Assembly: GCF_900163865.1 (NCBI RefSeq) | Contig: NZ_FUKU01000036.1 | Coordinates: 36,664-100,663, forward strand | Source of the DNA: Sphingobacterium sp. JB170 | GTDB taxonomy: Bacteria; Bacteroidota; Bacteroidia; Sphingobacteriales; Sphingobacteriaceae | Length of the DNA: 64,000 nt | Direction of reading: 5' to 3' | Shown here: in pieces, positions 36,154 through 44,678 of the stretch | Layout of the letters: every line of letters starts with the position of its first letter | Numbering within the stretch: position 1 is the stretch's first letter | Made by a program: the position numbers and the translations under genes | The notes under the pieces: generated by a model | What the model saw: the letters and a program-made list of their open reading frames with translations, nothing else | The model's database searches: none | What the model was told of the DNA's origin: nothing

Positions 36154-37485
36154 ATGAATAGAACAAGCGAGAACACGAATTGGCTCAAGGTCCGAAAGTT
36201 TCTGAATGACCTACATCTTTGGGGAGGATTGATCTCTGGTATTGTGGTCTTTATTGTTTGTATCACAGGGACAATTTATGTGTACAATACAGAGATAAGA
36301 GAAGCTGTGATACCTAAATACTACACGGTGAAACCTGCCGGAGAGCGCCTACCGATAGATTCCTTACTAGCGGTTGTATCACCTGGCATTCAGGGCACGA
36401 TTACCGGGGTGAATATACCGTTTTCAAAGACCGCAACTGTTGGTGTGCTTTTTAATAAAGCAGTACAAGGGGAGATTGCAGGAGGGCGTTCGGGCGGTGT
36501 TGAAAAAAGTGATCAAGCGGCTGCTGGGCTAAAAACGGACGAAGGCAAAATTGTGAGGAGCCAGAAGCCCAAAGAAGCCCCAAAAAGAGGCGGCCGGCGC
36601 CGGTCGAATCAGATGATGGTGAACCCTTACACGGGAGACCTAATCGGTGATGCATCAGAGGTTAAAACTAAAACAGCCAAATTTATGCAGAAAATGTTTT
36701 CTTTACACCGCTGGCTAATGTTGAATGAGATTCCGACGCCGATATTCGAAGGTGTGGAAAACAGAAAATTAGGTTCGTGGATAACCGGAACCGCAACTCT
36801 GTTATTTTTGCTGGGCGTGATGACAGGTATCGTCATTTGGTTTCCTAAAAAACTTCGTGGATGGAAGAACGGGCTGCGAATTAAATGGTCTGGAAACTGG
36901 AAACGTGTCAATCACGATATCCACAATACTCTTGGTCTATATACCTGGATTATCCTTTTTTTGATGGCCATTACCGGTCCATTCTGGTCGTTCGATTGGT
37001 ATCGTGAAGGATGGCAAAAAACCTGGGGTACACATCCGAGTCAGCAGATGGTTCAAAATGATAAAGAGAGATTAGTATCGAAAATCCTGCCCGGTAAGCA
37101 AACATTATCCCTGAAAGAAACAGTTTCGGCGGTAAACCAAGTATTGCCCTACGATGGGGATATCACTATTAATTTTGCGTCAGATAGTAGTGGAACAATT
37201 CGTGTTTCAAAAAACCGGGTCGGTTTCTTCGCTCCCGCTGCGGGCGATAAGTTAACCCTAGATCAATATTCGGGCGAGGTGTTGGAGACGGATGTTTTTC
37301 GGGATAAGCCTCTTCGCACTCGGATAGGAGGCTCGTTAAAAGCGCTCCATCTGGGTAATATTTATGGACAGTTTTCTAAATTACTTTATTTTATTGGCTG
37401 CCTGGTAGCAACTTCATTGCCTGTTACCGGTGTGCTAATCTGGGTCAATAAAATGAAAAAGAAACCGAAAAGGAAGAAAAAATAA
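36154..37485 (+). CDS. PepSY-associated TM helix protein, probable ferric reductase (XusC-like)
   Basis: The 443-residue inner-membrane protein has four main transmembrane segments and PepSY regions between them. Conserved membrane-edge histidines suggest haem ligation: H21 in LHLWGGL, and those in SLHRWLM, HDIHNTLGLY and LHLGNIYG. Such proteins act as siderophore-iron reductases or permease-like partners of TonB receptors (PiuB, FoxB, XusC). A periplasmic linker is unusually basic (PKRGGRRR). ATG 36154 is preferred over ATG 36133, which abuts the upstream hairpin, and has GGAG about 14 nt ahead. It completes the receptor-lipoprotein-reductase set. Confidence 0.85.
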   Translation: MNRTSENTNWLKVRKFLNDLHLWGGLISGIVVFIVCITGTIYVYNTEIREAVIPKYYTVKPAGERLPIDSLLAVVSPGIQGTITGVNIPFSKTATVGVLFNKAVQGEIAGGRSGGVEKSDQAAAGLKTDEGKIVRSQKPKEAPKRGGRRRSNQMMVNPYTGDLIGDASEVKTKTAKFMQKMFSLHRWLMLNEIPTPIFEGVENRKLGSWITGTATLLFLLGVMTGIVIWFPKKLRGWKNGLRIKWSGNWKRVNHDIHNTLGLYTWIILFLMAITGPFWSFDWYREGWQKTWGTHPSQQMVQNDKERLVSKILPGKQTLSLKETVSAVNQVLPYDGDITINFASDSSGTIRVSKNRVGFFAPAAGDKLTLDQYSGEVLETDVFRDKPLRTRIGGSLKALHLGNIYGQFSKLLYFIGCLVATSLPVTGVLIWVNKMKKKPKRKKK

Positions 37486-37491
37486 ACCGTA

Positions 37492-37537
37492 AACTAAGCA
37501 TGTAGCGCCTCATTGGAGTGGAGCAATATGCTTAGTT
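37492..37537 (+). terminator. Hairpin after the PepSY gene
   Basis: AACTAAGCAT (37492-37501) and ATGCTTAGTT (37528-37537) form a 10-bp stem with a 26-nt loop, 6 bp after the PepSY stop. It is a likely transcript end, although the T run is short. Confidence 0.55.
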
Positions 37538-37587
37538 ATCTTTGAAATAAACGTCGTCGGTCAACTTGAAAAGTTGATTATGTCCAA

Positions 37588-37637
37588 TGTAAATGCTCTT
37601 ATCGGAGCCGCTAGCGGCTCCGATAAGAGCATTTACA
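37588..37637. repeat. 50-bp perfect palindrome (probable bidirectional terminator)
   Basis: Halves 37588-37612 and 37613-37637 are exact reverse complements with no loop and the centre GCTAGC. The palindrome lies between the convergent PepSY and holin-like genes, ending 16 bp from the latter's stop codon. No T tract follows on either strand, so a function beyond termination is possible. Confidence 0.8.
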
Positions 37638-37652
37638 CGTTGGGATTTGCGG

Positions 37653-38000
37653 TTATTCTTTCTTGCCAATAACTTTCCCAACGATCATTTCAATTATAGC
37701 AACAACAATAGCAAATAGTACGGCTGTCCAGAAGCCATCGACGTCGAATTTACTTCCCATAATGTTATCGCTTAGCATGATCATCAACACCGTAATAATG
37801 AACGAAACTAAACCGAATGTTAACCAATTCAGTGGAAAGGTAAACAGTCGTAAAATTCCACCGACGATTGCATTCACTAATCCAATGACTAATCCTGTTA
37901 AGATTGCCCAACCAAATCCGGCAACTTGAGCTCCTGGTACAAGATATGCTGCTGCCGCAACGACAATTCCTGTAATTAACAAACTAATAATAAATCTCAT
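37653..38000 (-). CDS. Holin-like (PF04020, phage holin IV family) membrane protein
   Basis: The 115-residue protein consists of four hydrophobic helices with short polar links (residues 3-23, 27-52, 57-78 and 88-110) and a basic C-terminus. GFGWAILTGLVIGLVNAIVGGILRLFTFPLNWLTFGL is the family core. Despite the name, members of this family are ordinary bacterial membrane proteins in most genomes, and no phage gene is nearby. An AAAGGA ahead of the ATG supports the start. Function is not known. Confidence 0.85.
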   Translation of the reverse strand: MRFIISLLITGIVVAAAAYLVPGAQVAGFGWAILTGLVIGLVNAIVGGILRLFTFPLNWLTFGLVSFIITVLMIMLSDNIMGSKFDVDGFWTAVLFAIVVAIIEMIVGKVIGKKE

Positions 38001-38253
38001 AATAAGTCCTTTAATAAATGAATCGTTAATACGGATAATAAGTCAAAAAAAATGCCAAAAAATGAATGCTTTATACTATCACCGGAATGATACAAAGTTA
38101 AAGGTTCATTTTGTGGCTTAAATACGATGGATGTGTATATCAGCGTATTATTTGCTACTTGAACTACTATGCTAGCATAAAAAATGCATATATTTAAGGA
38201 ACAATTATAAACAGTCAAACGCGCGCTGATCAGTTTAACTAAAAACTAAGGGT

Positions 38254-38667
38254 ATGAAACATTTAGCAATTATTTTGTGTGCACTGCTTGCCTCCATAGC
38301 ACTACACGGCCAAAACAATGATCCTATTGTCGGTAAATGGCAAAACCCAAGTGGAGAAGGAAGAATTGAAATCTTTACCAAAGGGGATAAATTTTTCGGA
38401 ACGCTGTATTGGATCGAGGACACAAACAAAAAGGATACGAAAAATCCAGATAAGAACCTTCAAGACCGAAAGATTCAAGGTCTAGAAATTTTAACGGGCT
38501 TTGTCAAAGATGGCCGTACATACAGTGGCGGAGAGATTTATGATCCCAAGTCGGGGAAGACCTACAGTTGTAAGATGACCCTTAAAGGCGAAAATAAACT
38601 TGATATCCGCGGATACATTGGTATTTCTTTGCTCGGACGAACCGAGACTTGGACCCGTATTAAATAG
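38254..38667 (+). CDS. Secreted DUF2147 family protein
   Basis: The 137-residue product has a signal peptide (MKHLAIILCALLASIALHGQ) and one compact DUF2147 domain. The pattern is PIVGKWQNPSGEGRIEIFTKGDKFFGTLYW near the start, GLEILTGFVKDGRTYSGGEIYDPKSGKTYSCKM in the middle and IRGYIGISLLGRTETWTR at the end. These domains form small lipocalin-like barrels of unknown function in Gram-negative periplasms. The gene stands alone. Confidence 0.9.
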   Translation: MKHLAIILCALLASIALHGQNNDPIVGKWQNPSGEGRIEIFTKGDKFFGTLYWIEDTNKKDTKNPDKNLQDRKIQGLEILTGFVKDGRTYSGGEIYDPKSGKTYSCKMTLKGENKLDIRGYIGISLLGRTETWTRIK

Positions 38668-38743
38668 GCTTCTTTTCAAGCTGTTTTGGTCAAAAGTTTT
38701 TACTTTTTATTTTTTAACGTAACTTGGTGAAAATAATACTGCC

Positions 38744-39991
38744 ATGTCCGTTAACATGCCCTATATAGAGAATGTAAAACTCGCCCTACAGTCTATCGTT
38801 AGTAATAAGCTGAGGACTTTTCTGACTGCGTTAATTATTGCAATTGGCATCATGGCATTGATTGGTGTGTTAACTTCTATTGACGCAATACAAAGTTCCT
38901 TAACGAATTCATTCTCTTCAATGGGTTCCAATTCGTTTAACATTCGCAATCGCGGTATAAATGTGCAAATTGGTGCTTCGGGAAACAAAGCAAAAGTTTT
39001 TTCGTCGATTACCTACAATGATGCGTTAGATTTTAAAGAAAATTTTGATTTCAATGCTATTGTCTCGGTGAACGTGAATGTCACTTGGGGTGCAACAGCG
39101 AAATACGGTTCAGAAAAGACGAACCCTAATATTGGTGTTATCGGCGCGGATGAAAATTACTTACAAACCTCCGGTTATAAGATAGCTGATGGTAGAAATC
39201 TCACCGAGCAGGACGTCGACAATGCGACCAGTGTCGTACTCATTGGACAGGAGATTAAAACGAAGCTATTTAAAAATAATAAAAATCCAATCGGCGAGAA
39301 TATCACCCTTGGGGGAAATCGGTTCACTGTCGTTGGTGTGTTGGAAAGCAAAGGCTCTAGTGCCGGCTTCGGCGCGGATAAAGCGTGCTACGTGCCACTT
39401 TCAAGGGGAAGGGCGATGATGAGTAATTCTGATCCATCATACGCCATTACCATAATGACGGAGGACCCCTACCGAATGGATGCTGCCGAAGGAGAGTCAA
39501 TCGCGACCTTTCGAAAGATCCGGGGGTTGAACGCCAAGCAAACCAATGATTTTGAAATCGTAAAATCGGATGCTGTCGCCCAGATGTTAATGCAAAATTT
39601 GACCTATGTAACCGTTGGTGCAATCGTTATCGCTTTTATAACGCTCGTTGGTGCATCCATCGGGTTAATGAATATTATGCTGGTTTCGGTTACCGAACGT
39701 ACGCGAGAAATCGGCGTACGTAAAGCTATTGGCGCTACGCCTTCAGTGATTCGCAAGCAATTTTTAATGGAAGCGATAGTCATCTGTGTGTTGGGCGGGA
39801 TTGCTGGTATTATACTGGGAATCCTCATCGGTAATTTGCTGGCTTTGGCCTTAGGGGCCGATTTTATAGTGCCATGGCGTTGGATGTTGTTAGGAATCGG
39901 TGTGTGTGTTGGCGTAGGGATGCTGTCGGGATATTATCCTGCATCTAAAGCATCGAGACTAGATCCGGTTGATGCGCTCCGGTATGAGTAA
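38744..39991 (+). CDS. MacB/FtsX-type ABC transporter permease
   Basis: The 415-residue permease has one N-terminal transmembrane helix (about 25-48), a large periplasmic MacB_PCD domain (about 49-275) and an FtsX domain with three helices at about 285-405. Visible marks are SIVSNKLRTFLTALIIAIGI, SVTERTREIGVRKAIGATPSVIRKQFLMEAI and GYYPASKASRLDPVDALRYE, all typical of MacB/LolC-type exporters. Such permeases expel macrolides, lipids or peptides using a separate ATPase. No ATPase or membrane-fusion gene is adjacent, so the partner must lie elsewhere. Confidence 0.9.
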   Translation: MSVNMPYIENVKLALQSIVSNKLRTFLTALIIAIGIMALIGVLTSIDAIQSSLTNSFSSMGSNSFNIRNRGINVQIGASGNKAKVFSSITYNDALDFKENFDFNAIVSVNVNVTWGATAKYGSEKTNPNIGVIGADENYLQTSGYKIADGRNLTEQDVDNATSVVLIGQEIKTKLFKNNKNPIGENITLGGNRFTVVGVLESKGSSAGFGADKACYVPLSRGRAMMSNSDPSYAITIMTEDPYRMDAAEGESIATFRKIRGLNAKQTNDFEIVKSDAVAQMLMQNLTYVTVGAIVIAFITLVGASIGLMNIMLVSVTERTREIGVRKAIGATPSVIRKQFLMEAIVICVLGGIAGIILGILIGNLLALALGADFIVPWRWMLLGIGVCVGVGMLSGYYPASKASRLDPVDALRYE

Positions 39992-40106
39992 AAATTGAGC
40001 AATCGATTTCTTGCGTGGGATTGAAATTATACCCTTATCTTCGTCTCGAGGTATCCATTTCGAACGAAAAAGAAATGAATTTATTTATAAATTTTAGTTT
40101 TTTAGA

Positions 40107-41297
40107 ATGTACAAAACATTGAAACCCGCATTAGAGAAAGAACTTGCAGCAATTAAAGAAGCAGGGCTATATAAGGAGGAACGCGTAATAGTCACTCCGC
40201 AAGCTGCAGATATTAAAGTGAGCACTGGTCAGGAAGTTATTAACTTCTGCGCTAATAATTACCTCGGATTATCGTCCCATCCCAAAGTAGTTGAGGCAGC
40301 CAAGCAAGCGATTGATACGCATGGCTATGGGATGTCTTCAGTTCGTTTTATCTGCGGTACGCAGGATATTCATAAGGAATTAGAGGCCAAATTATCTTCT
40401 TTTTTAGGAACGGAGGACACCATTCTATATGCCGCGGCGTTTGATGCAAATGGGGGCGTTTTTGAACCTTTGTTAGGCGCTGAGGATGCAATTATATCTG
40501 ACGAACTGAATCATGCGTCCATTATCGACGGTGTGCGTTTGTGTAAAGCACAGCGTTTTCGTTACAAGAATTGTGATATGACCGATTTAGAAGAGCAATT
40601 GAAGGCCGCCACAGGTGCTCGTCATCGCATAATTGTCACTGATGGTGCTTTTTCAATGGATGGTTCGGTAGCGCCTCTTGATAAAATATGTGATTTAGCA
40701 GATAAGTATGAAGCGCTCGTCATGATTGACGAATCGCATTGTTCGGGATTTGTTGGGAAAAATGGTCGCGGTACCCACGAACTGTTTGATGTTATCGACC
40801 GCGTGGATATCATCACCGGAACGTTAGGAAAAGCCCTCGGTGGGGCCTCAGGAGGATTCACTTCCGGACGAAAAGAGATTATCGATATGTTGCGCCAACG
40901 TTCGCGTCCGTATTTGTTTTCCAACACGTTAGCACCAGCGATTGCTGGCGCGTCCGTGTCGGTCTTGAATATGCTTAGTGAGACGACCGAGCTTCGCGAT
41001 AAACTTGAAAGCAATACAAAATATTTTCGTGATAAGATGACTAGTGCTGGGTTTGACATAAAACCAGGATTTCACCCGATTGTGCCGGTGATGCTCTATG
41101 ACGCGAAATTAGCGCAAGAGTTTGCCCGTAGAATGCTCGAAGAAGGGATTTATGTGATCGGTTTTTACTATCCGGTTGTGCCTCAAGGAAAAGCGAGAAT
41201 CCGGGTTCAAATATCCGCAGGACATGATATTAACCACCTCGACAAGGCGATTGCGGCATTTACTAAAATAGGTAAAGCATTAGAAGTAATAAAATAA
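40107..41297 (+). CDS. kbl: Glycine C-acetyltransferase (2-amino-3-ketobutyrate CoA ligase)
   Basis: The 396-residue PLP enzyme of the alpha-oxoamine synthase family cleaves 2-amino-3-ketobutyrate with CoA to glycine and acetyl-CoA in threonine breakdown. The sequence matches Kbl over its length: [45 protein letters not shown] and [12 protein letters not shown]. The PLP-binding K242 lies in GTLGKALGG. The usual partner, threonine 3-dehydrogenase (tdh), is not in this window. The gene is followed by a hairpin in which the typA promoter lies. Confidence 0.94.
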   Translation: MYKTLKPALEKELAAIKEAGLYKEERVIVTPQAADIKVSTGQEVINFCANNYLGLSSHPKVVEAAKQAIDTHGYGMSSVRFICGTQDIHKELEAKLSSFLGTEDTILYAAAFDANGGVFEPLLGAEDAIISDELNHASIIDGVRLCKAQRFRYKNCDMTDLEEQLKAATGARHRIIVTDGAFSMDGSVAPLDKICDLADKYEALVMIDESHCSGFVGKNGRGTHELFDVIDRVDIITGTLGKALGGASGGFTSGRKEIIDMLRQRSRPYLFSNTLAPAIAGASVSVLNMLSETTELRDKLESNTKYFRDKMTSAGFDIKPGFHPIVPVMLYDAKLAQEFARRMLEEGIYVIGFYYPVVPQGKARIRVQISAGHDINHLDKAIAAFTKIGKALEVIK

Positions 41298-41318
41298 TAA
41301 CATAAAAAATAAAAAATT

Positions 41319-41347
41319 GAGGTGCAAATTAATTATCTTTGCACCTC
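41319..41347 (+). terminator. Hairpin after kbl overlapping the typA promoter
   Basis: GAGGTGCAAA (41319-41328) and TTTGCACCTC (41338-41347) are perfect 10-bp arms with a 9-nt loop followed by TAATTTTTTT. It looks like a kbl terminator, but the typA -7 element is shared with its loop and 3' arm. Confidence 0.8.
41334..41341 (+). promoter_or_regulatory. -7 element for typA (TATCTTTG)
   Basis: An exact consensus TATCTTTG has a possible TTG -33 element at 41317-41319. It lies across the loop and 3' arm of the hairpin at 41319-41347 and is 34 nt ahead of the typA ATG. Confidence 0.7.
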
Positions 41348-41375
41348 TAATTTTTTTATAATACAGTAACGCTCA

Positions 41376-43181
41376 ATGCAAAATATCAGAAATATTGCGA
41401 TTATCGCACACGTTGACCACGGTAAGACTACCCTTGTTGATAAAATCTTATATTTCACAAATCAATTTCGTGAAAACGAAAATGTAGGTGATCTTATCTT
41501 AGACAACAATGATTTAGAGCGTGAGCGAGGTATCACTATCGTATCTAAAAACGTATCGGTTATTTATAAAGGTACAAAAATCAATATCATTGATACGCCT
41601 GGTCACGCGGATTTTGGAGGAGAAGTCGAACGTGTGTTGAAAATGGCTGATGGTGTGGTTTTATTGGTAGATGCTTTCGAAGGGCCGATGCCTCAAACAC
41701 GTTTTGTAACTGGGAAAGCTTTAGCGCTTGGTATCAAACCGATTGTTGTTGTAAATAAAGTTGATAAAGAGAACTGTCGCCCTGATGAAGTTTACGAGCA
41801 AGTTTTCGATTTGTTCTTTAGCTTAGATGCTAACGAAGAGCAACTCGACTTTCCAGTATTATACGGTTCATCTAAGCAAGGTTGGATGTCGACGGATTGG
41901 AAACAGCCGACGACTGATTTCACCAGTTTATTAGACGCAATTATCGAACATATTCCTGCACCAGCAGTTTCTGAAGGATCGTTGCAGATGCAAGTTACAT
42001 CTCTCGATTACTCCACGTTTGTTGGTCGTATTGCGATCGGCCGCGTTGCGCGGGGCGTAATCAAAGAAAACCAACCTATATCGTTAGTGAAGCGAGACGG
42101 TAAAATCGTTAAATCACGTGTGAAGGAACTGCAAGTGTTTGAAGGTTTGGGCCGGATTAAAGTGTCTGAAGTTGTCGCTGGAGATATTTGTGCTGTTGTC
42201 GGTATTGAAGGTTTTGATATTGGCGACACGATCGCTGACTTCGAAAATCCTGAACAACTCGAAGTGATGCACATCGATGAGCCGACCATGAATATGTTAT
42301 TTACAATTAACAATTCACCTTTCTTTGGTAAAGAAGGTAAGTTCGTTACTTCACGCCATATTTATGATCGTTTACAAAAAGAACTTGAGAAAAACCTTGC
42401 TCTACGCGTTGTTCCAACGGAATCGCCGGATGCTTGGTTAGTATATGGTCGTGGTATTCTTCACTTGTCTGTATTGATTGAGACAATGCGTCGTGAAGGA
42501 TATGAGTTACAAGTGGGGCAGCCGCAAGTAATTGTTAAAGAGATTGATGGTGTTAAGTCTGAACCAATCGAAGAGCTTGTTGTTGATGTTCCTGCTGAGG
42601 TATCTGGTAAAGTAATCGAACTTGTAACCCAGCGTAAAGGCGAGCTATTAATTATGGAATCCAAAGGCGATATGCAACATCTTGAGTTTTCGATTCCATC
42701 GCGAGGTATCATCGGTTTACGGAATAACGTCTTGACTGCGACTGCCGGCGAAGCCGTAATGGCCCATCGTTTAAAAGGATATGAGCCCTGGAAAGGTACT
42801 ATTCCTGGCCGTCTAGCGGGTGTGTTGGTTTCTCTTGATGCGGGTTCAACCACGGCATATTCTATTGATAAGCTTCAAGATCGTGGTCGTTTCTTCGTAG
42901 ATCCAGGTGTTGAAATTTATGAGGGTCAGATCTTAGGTGAACATATTCGCGATAATGATTTAACGATCAATATCACAAAAGGCAAGCAGTTAACAAACAT
43001 GCGTGCTTCGGGAACAGATGACAACACACGTATTGCACCGGCGCTCAAATTCTCGTTAGAGGAATCTATGGAATATATTCAGTCTGACGAATACATCGAG
43101 GTAACACCACAATCAATGCGTCTACGTAAGATCTACTTGAAAGAGTCTGATAGAAAACTTAATTCGAAGAAATTCCATTAA
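41376..43181 (+). CDS. typA: Translational GTPase TypA/BipA
   Basis: The 601-residue ribosome-associated GTPase has G1 AHVDHGKTTLVD, G2 ERERGITIVSK, G3 DTPGHADFGGEV and G4 NKVD at the N-terminus. EF-G-like domains III and V follow, with the BipA-specific C-terminal domain at the end. It supports 50S assembly and growth under cold or stress. Length is as expected. The codon choice appears tuned for high expression compared with neighbours (many GGT, CGT and AAA codons; impression only). It ends in a 34-bp palindromic terminator. Confidence 0.97.
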   Translation: MQNIRNIAIIAHVDHGKTTLVDKILYFTNQFRENENVGDLILDNNDLERERGITIVSKNVSVIYKGTKINIIDTPGHADFGGEVERVLKMADGVVLLVDAFEGPMPQTRFVTGKALALGIKPIVVVNKVDKENCRPDEVYEQVFDLFFSLDANEEQLDFPVLYGSSKQGWMSTDWKQPTTDFTSLLDAIIEHIPAPAVSEGSLQMQVTSLDYSTFVGRIAIGRVARGVIKENQPISLVKRDGKIVKSRVKELQVFEGLGRIKVSEVVAGDICAVVGIEGFDIGDTIADFENPEQLEVMHIDEPTMNMLFTINNSPFFGKEGKFVTSRHIYDRLQKELEKNLALRVVPTESPDAWLVYGRGILHLSVLIETMRREGYELQVGQPQVIVKEIDGVKSEPIEELVVDVPAEVSGKVIELVTQRKGELLIMESKGDMQHLEFSIPSRGIIGLRNNVLTATAGEAVMAHRLKGYEPWKGTIPGRLAGVLVSLDAGSTTAYSIDKLQDRGRFFVDPGVEIYEGQILGEHIRDNDLTINITKGKQLTNMRASGTDDNTRIAPALKFSLEESMEYIQSDEYIEVTPQSMRLRKIYLKESDRKLNSKKFH

Positions 43182-43206
43182 TTTTCGATTGATCGAGGTA
43201 TTATTT

Positions 43207-43240
43207 AAAAAACCTGACAGTAGCTACTGTCAGGTTTTTT
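43207..43240 (+). terminator. Rho-independent terminator of typA
   Basis: Halves 43207-43223 and 43224-43240 form a perfect 34-bp palindrome with an A run at one end and a T run at the other, 25 bp after the typA stop. Confidence 0.92.
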
Positions 43241-43328
43241 GTTTTCTTACCTTAATCTTTGCTGTAGAGAACTCTTTGATTATCAATTTTCTTTCTTATA
43301 TTCAAAGGGTATTTCGTTGGAAGATCGT

Positions 43329-43667
43329 ATGACAGGAGACAAATTAGTTTGGCACCCGATTGGCGCCTTGCCAAAAGAAGGTGAAATTAGGAAAGTTAAA
43401 ATTGACGGTCGCACGATCTGTATCGTCGAGCAAGGTAATCAACTATATGCGACTGGAGCTAGGTGTCCGCATGCTGGTGCGGATTTATCCCAGGGCTGGT
43501 GCGATCGGGGGAAACTGGTATGTCCGGTACACAGACATCATTTTGACCTCGAATCTGGTCGAGGAGATCCCGGTCAGGGAAACTTCATTCCTGTTTTTCC
43601 TATTCAGACCATCGAGGGTAAGATGTGTGTGGGCATGAAAGTTCCGTGGTGGAAGCGGATTTTCTGA
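43329..43667 (+). CDS. Rieske [2Fe-2S] domain protein (ferredoxin-like)
   Basis: The 112-residue small soluble protein carries the complete Rieske ligand set, CPHAG and CPVHRH (two Cys and two His), and the HPIGALPKEGEIRKVKIDGR opening typical of nitrite-reductase-small-subunit or dioxygenase ferredoxins. ATG 43329 gives a compact domain; the frame is open to 43239, but that extension runs into the typA terminator. It could be an electron carrier for an unidentified oxygenase. No partner is adjacent. Confidence 0.88.
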   Translation: MTGDKLVWHPIGALPKEGEIRKVKIDGRTICIVEQGNQLYATGARCPHAGADLSQGWCDRGKLVCPVHRHHFDLESGRGDPGQGNFIPVFPIQTIEGKMCVGMKVPWWKRIF

Positions 43668-43688
43668 GGGGCGAAAAATTTTTGCGCG

Positions 43689-44438
43689 TTAGAGCGGACG
43701 TAGTTTTTCGGGGCTTGTGGCTGAAATTAGGGCGCGTGCTAAAACCCGGTAGGGATCTATGTTTGGAATTCCAGCACTTTCTTTGTCGGGAACGGCGAGC
43801 GTAAACTCAACACCGCCTAATATAACCGCTTGCGCACCATCTTTTTTGAGCTGCATGATGAATGTCAACAGCTCTTGCCGCGCGCGGTTGCTAACCGGCG
43901 ATGAGATAGTTTTTATGCCATAGGTTTCGTTGTAGACACTCGCGTCAATACTTTTTTGTAATTCAGCATTCGGGATTATCGCCGTTAAATTATTTTCTTC
44001 CATGAAGCCTGCATAAAGGTCACCGTTCCTAGCGCAATTTGCCGAAAGTACACCTATCTTAGTTAAACCAGCATACTGGTCTTTAACGAATTTCACGGTC
44101 TCCTTGATCATATTGAGGATAGTTACGCGACTGTTTTTGTTTTTGAGCTCTTCGAGTATGACGTTAAATATTAGGGGAGCATGTGCGTCGTGGTAAGGGA
44201 TAGCGACGGAGGTGGCACCGATGCGTTCTAGCTCTTGAATGATTTCAACAATTGCATAAGCCGGGTTTTTACCTGTTTGCTTTATTCCGTAGGCAGCCGT
44301 TTCGGCGACTTTCTGAGGTTGCGAGAAAAGGTGTACGGGAAGGTGATCCTGATCCGACTGCGCTTGCGTTTCTTCTATTATTTTTGTTAGGATGTCGAGT
44401 CCGGCAAGAGGACCGACACCACCTACGATACCTATCAT
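43689..44438 (-). CDS. Aspartate/glutamate racemase-family protein lacking both catalytic cysteines
   Basis: The 249-residue protein matches the Asp/Glu racemase fold: MIGIVGGVGPLAG at the start, ERIGATSVAIPYHDAHAP around residue 82 and GAQAVILGGVEFTL around residue 209. In active racemases these last two sites read PCNT and GCTE, with the two Cys as acid/base catalysts. Here they are Tyr82 and Gly209. Standard two-cysteine racemisation is therefore unlikely. A binding, lyase-like or altered role is possible. Start ATG 44438 gives the conserved N-terminus. It is a single gene convergent with the Rieske gene. Confidence 0.8.
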   Translation of the reverse strand: MIGIVGGVGPLAGLDILTKIIEETQAQSDQDHLPVHLFSQPQKVAETAAYGIKQTGKNPAYAIVEIIQELERIGATSVAIPYHDAHAPLIFNVILEELKNKNSRVTILNMIKETVKFVKDQYAGLTKIGVLSANCARNGDLYAGFMEENNLTAIIPNAELQKSIDASVYNETYGIKTISSPVSNRARQELLTFIMQLKKDGAQAVILGGVEFTLAVPDKESAGIPNIDPYRVLARALISATSPEKLRPL

Positions 44439-44649
44439 GTCTCTTCGTTTTTTTGTAATTAAAACCCGTGGCGGTTTTTTTAGCATCAAAAGGTGTTCAA
44501 AAATGACGCCAAGCTACCCTGCGTATTGTCCAATGGGTCGTCGGGGTGTCGCGCACATCGGCGTTACGACGGGTTCTGCTTTGGGCTCGTTTTCTGGGGT
44601 AACGGTCACGTGTAGCTGGATTAATACGTTTTTTATATACATTTATGCC

Positions 44650-44657
44650 TATCTTTG
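44650..44657 (+). promoter_or_regulatory. -7 element for the dcp-like gene
   Basis: An exact TATCTTTG lies 21 nt ahead of ATG 44679. It sits just upstream of the chosen start and argues against the upstream in-frame ATG at 44655. Confidence 0.65.
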
Positions 44658-44678
44658 AAGGAAATTTTAAACAGTCCA

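Noticed and set aside
37653..38000. Holin-like gene as a prophage sign
   Set aside because: PF04020 proteins are ordinary membrane proteins in many bacteria; no other phage gene is nearby.
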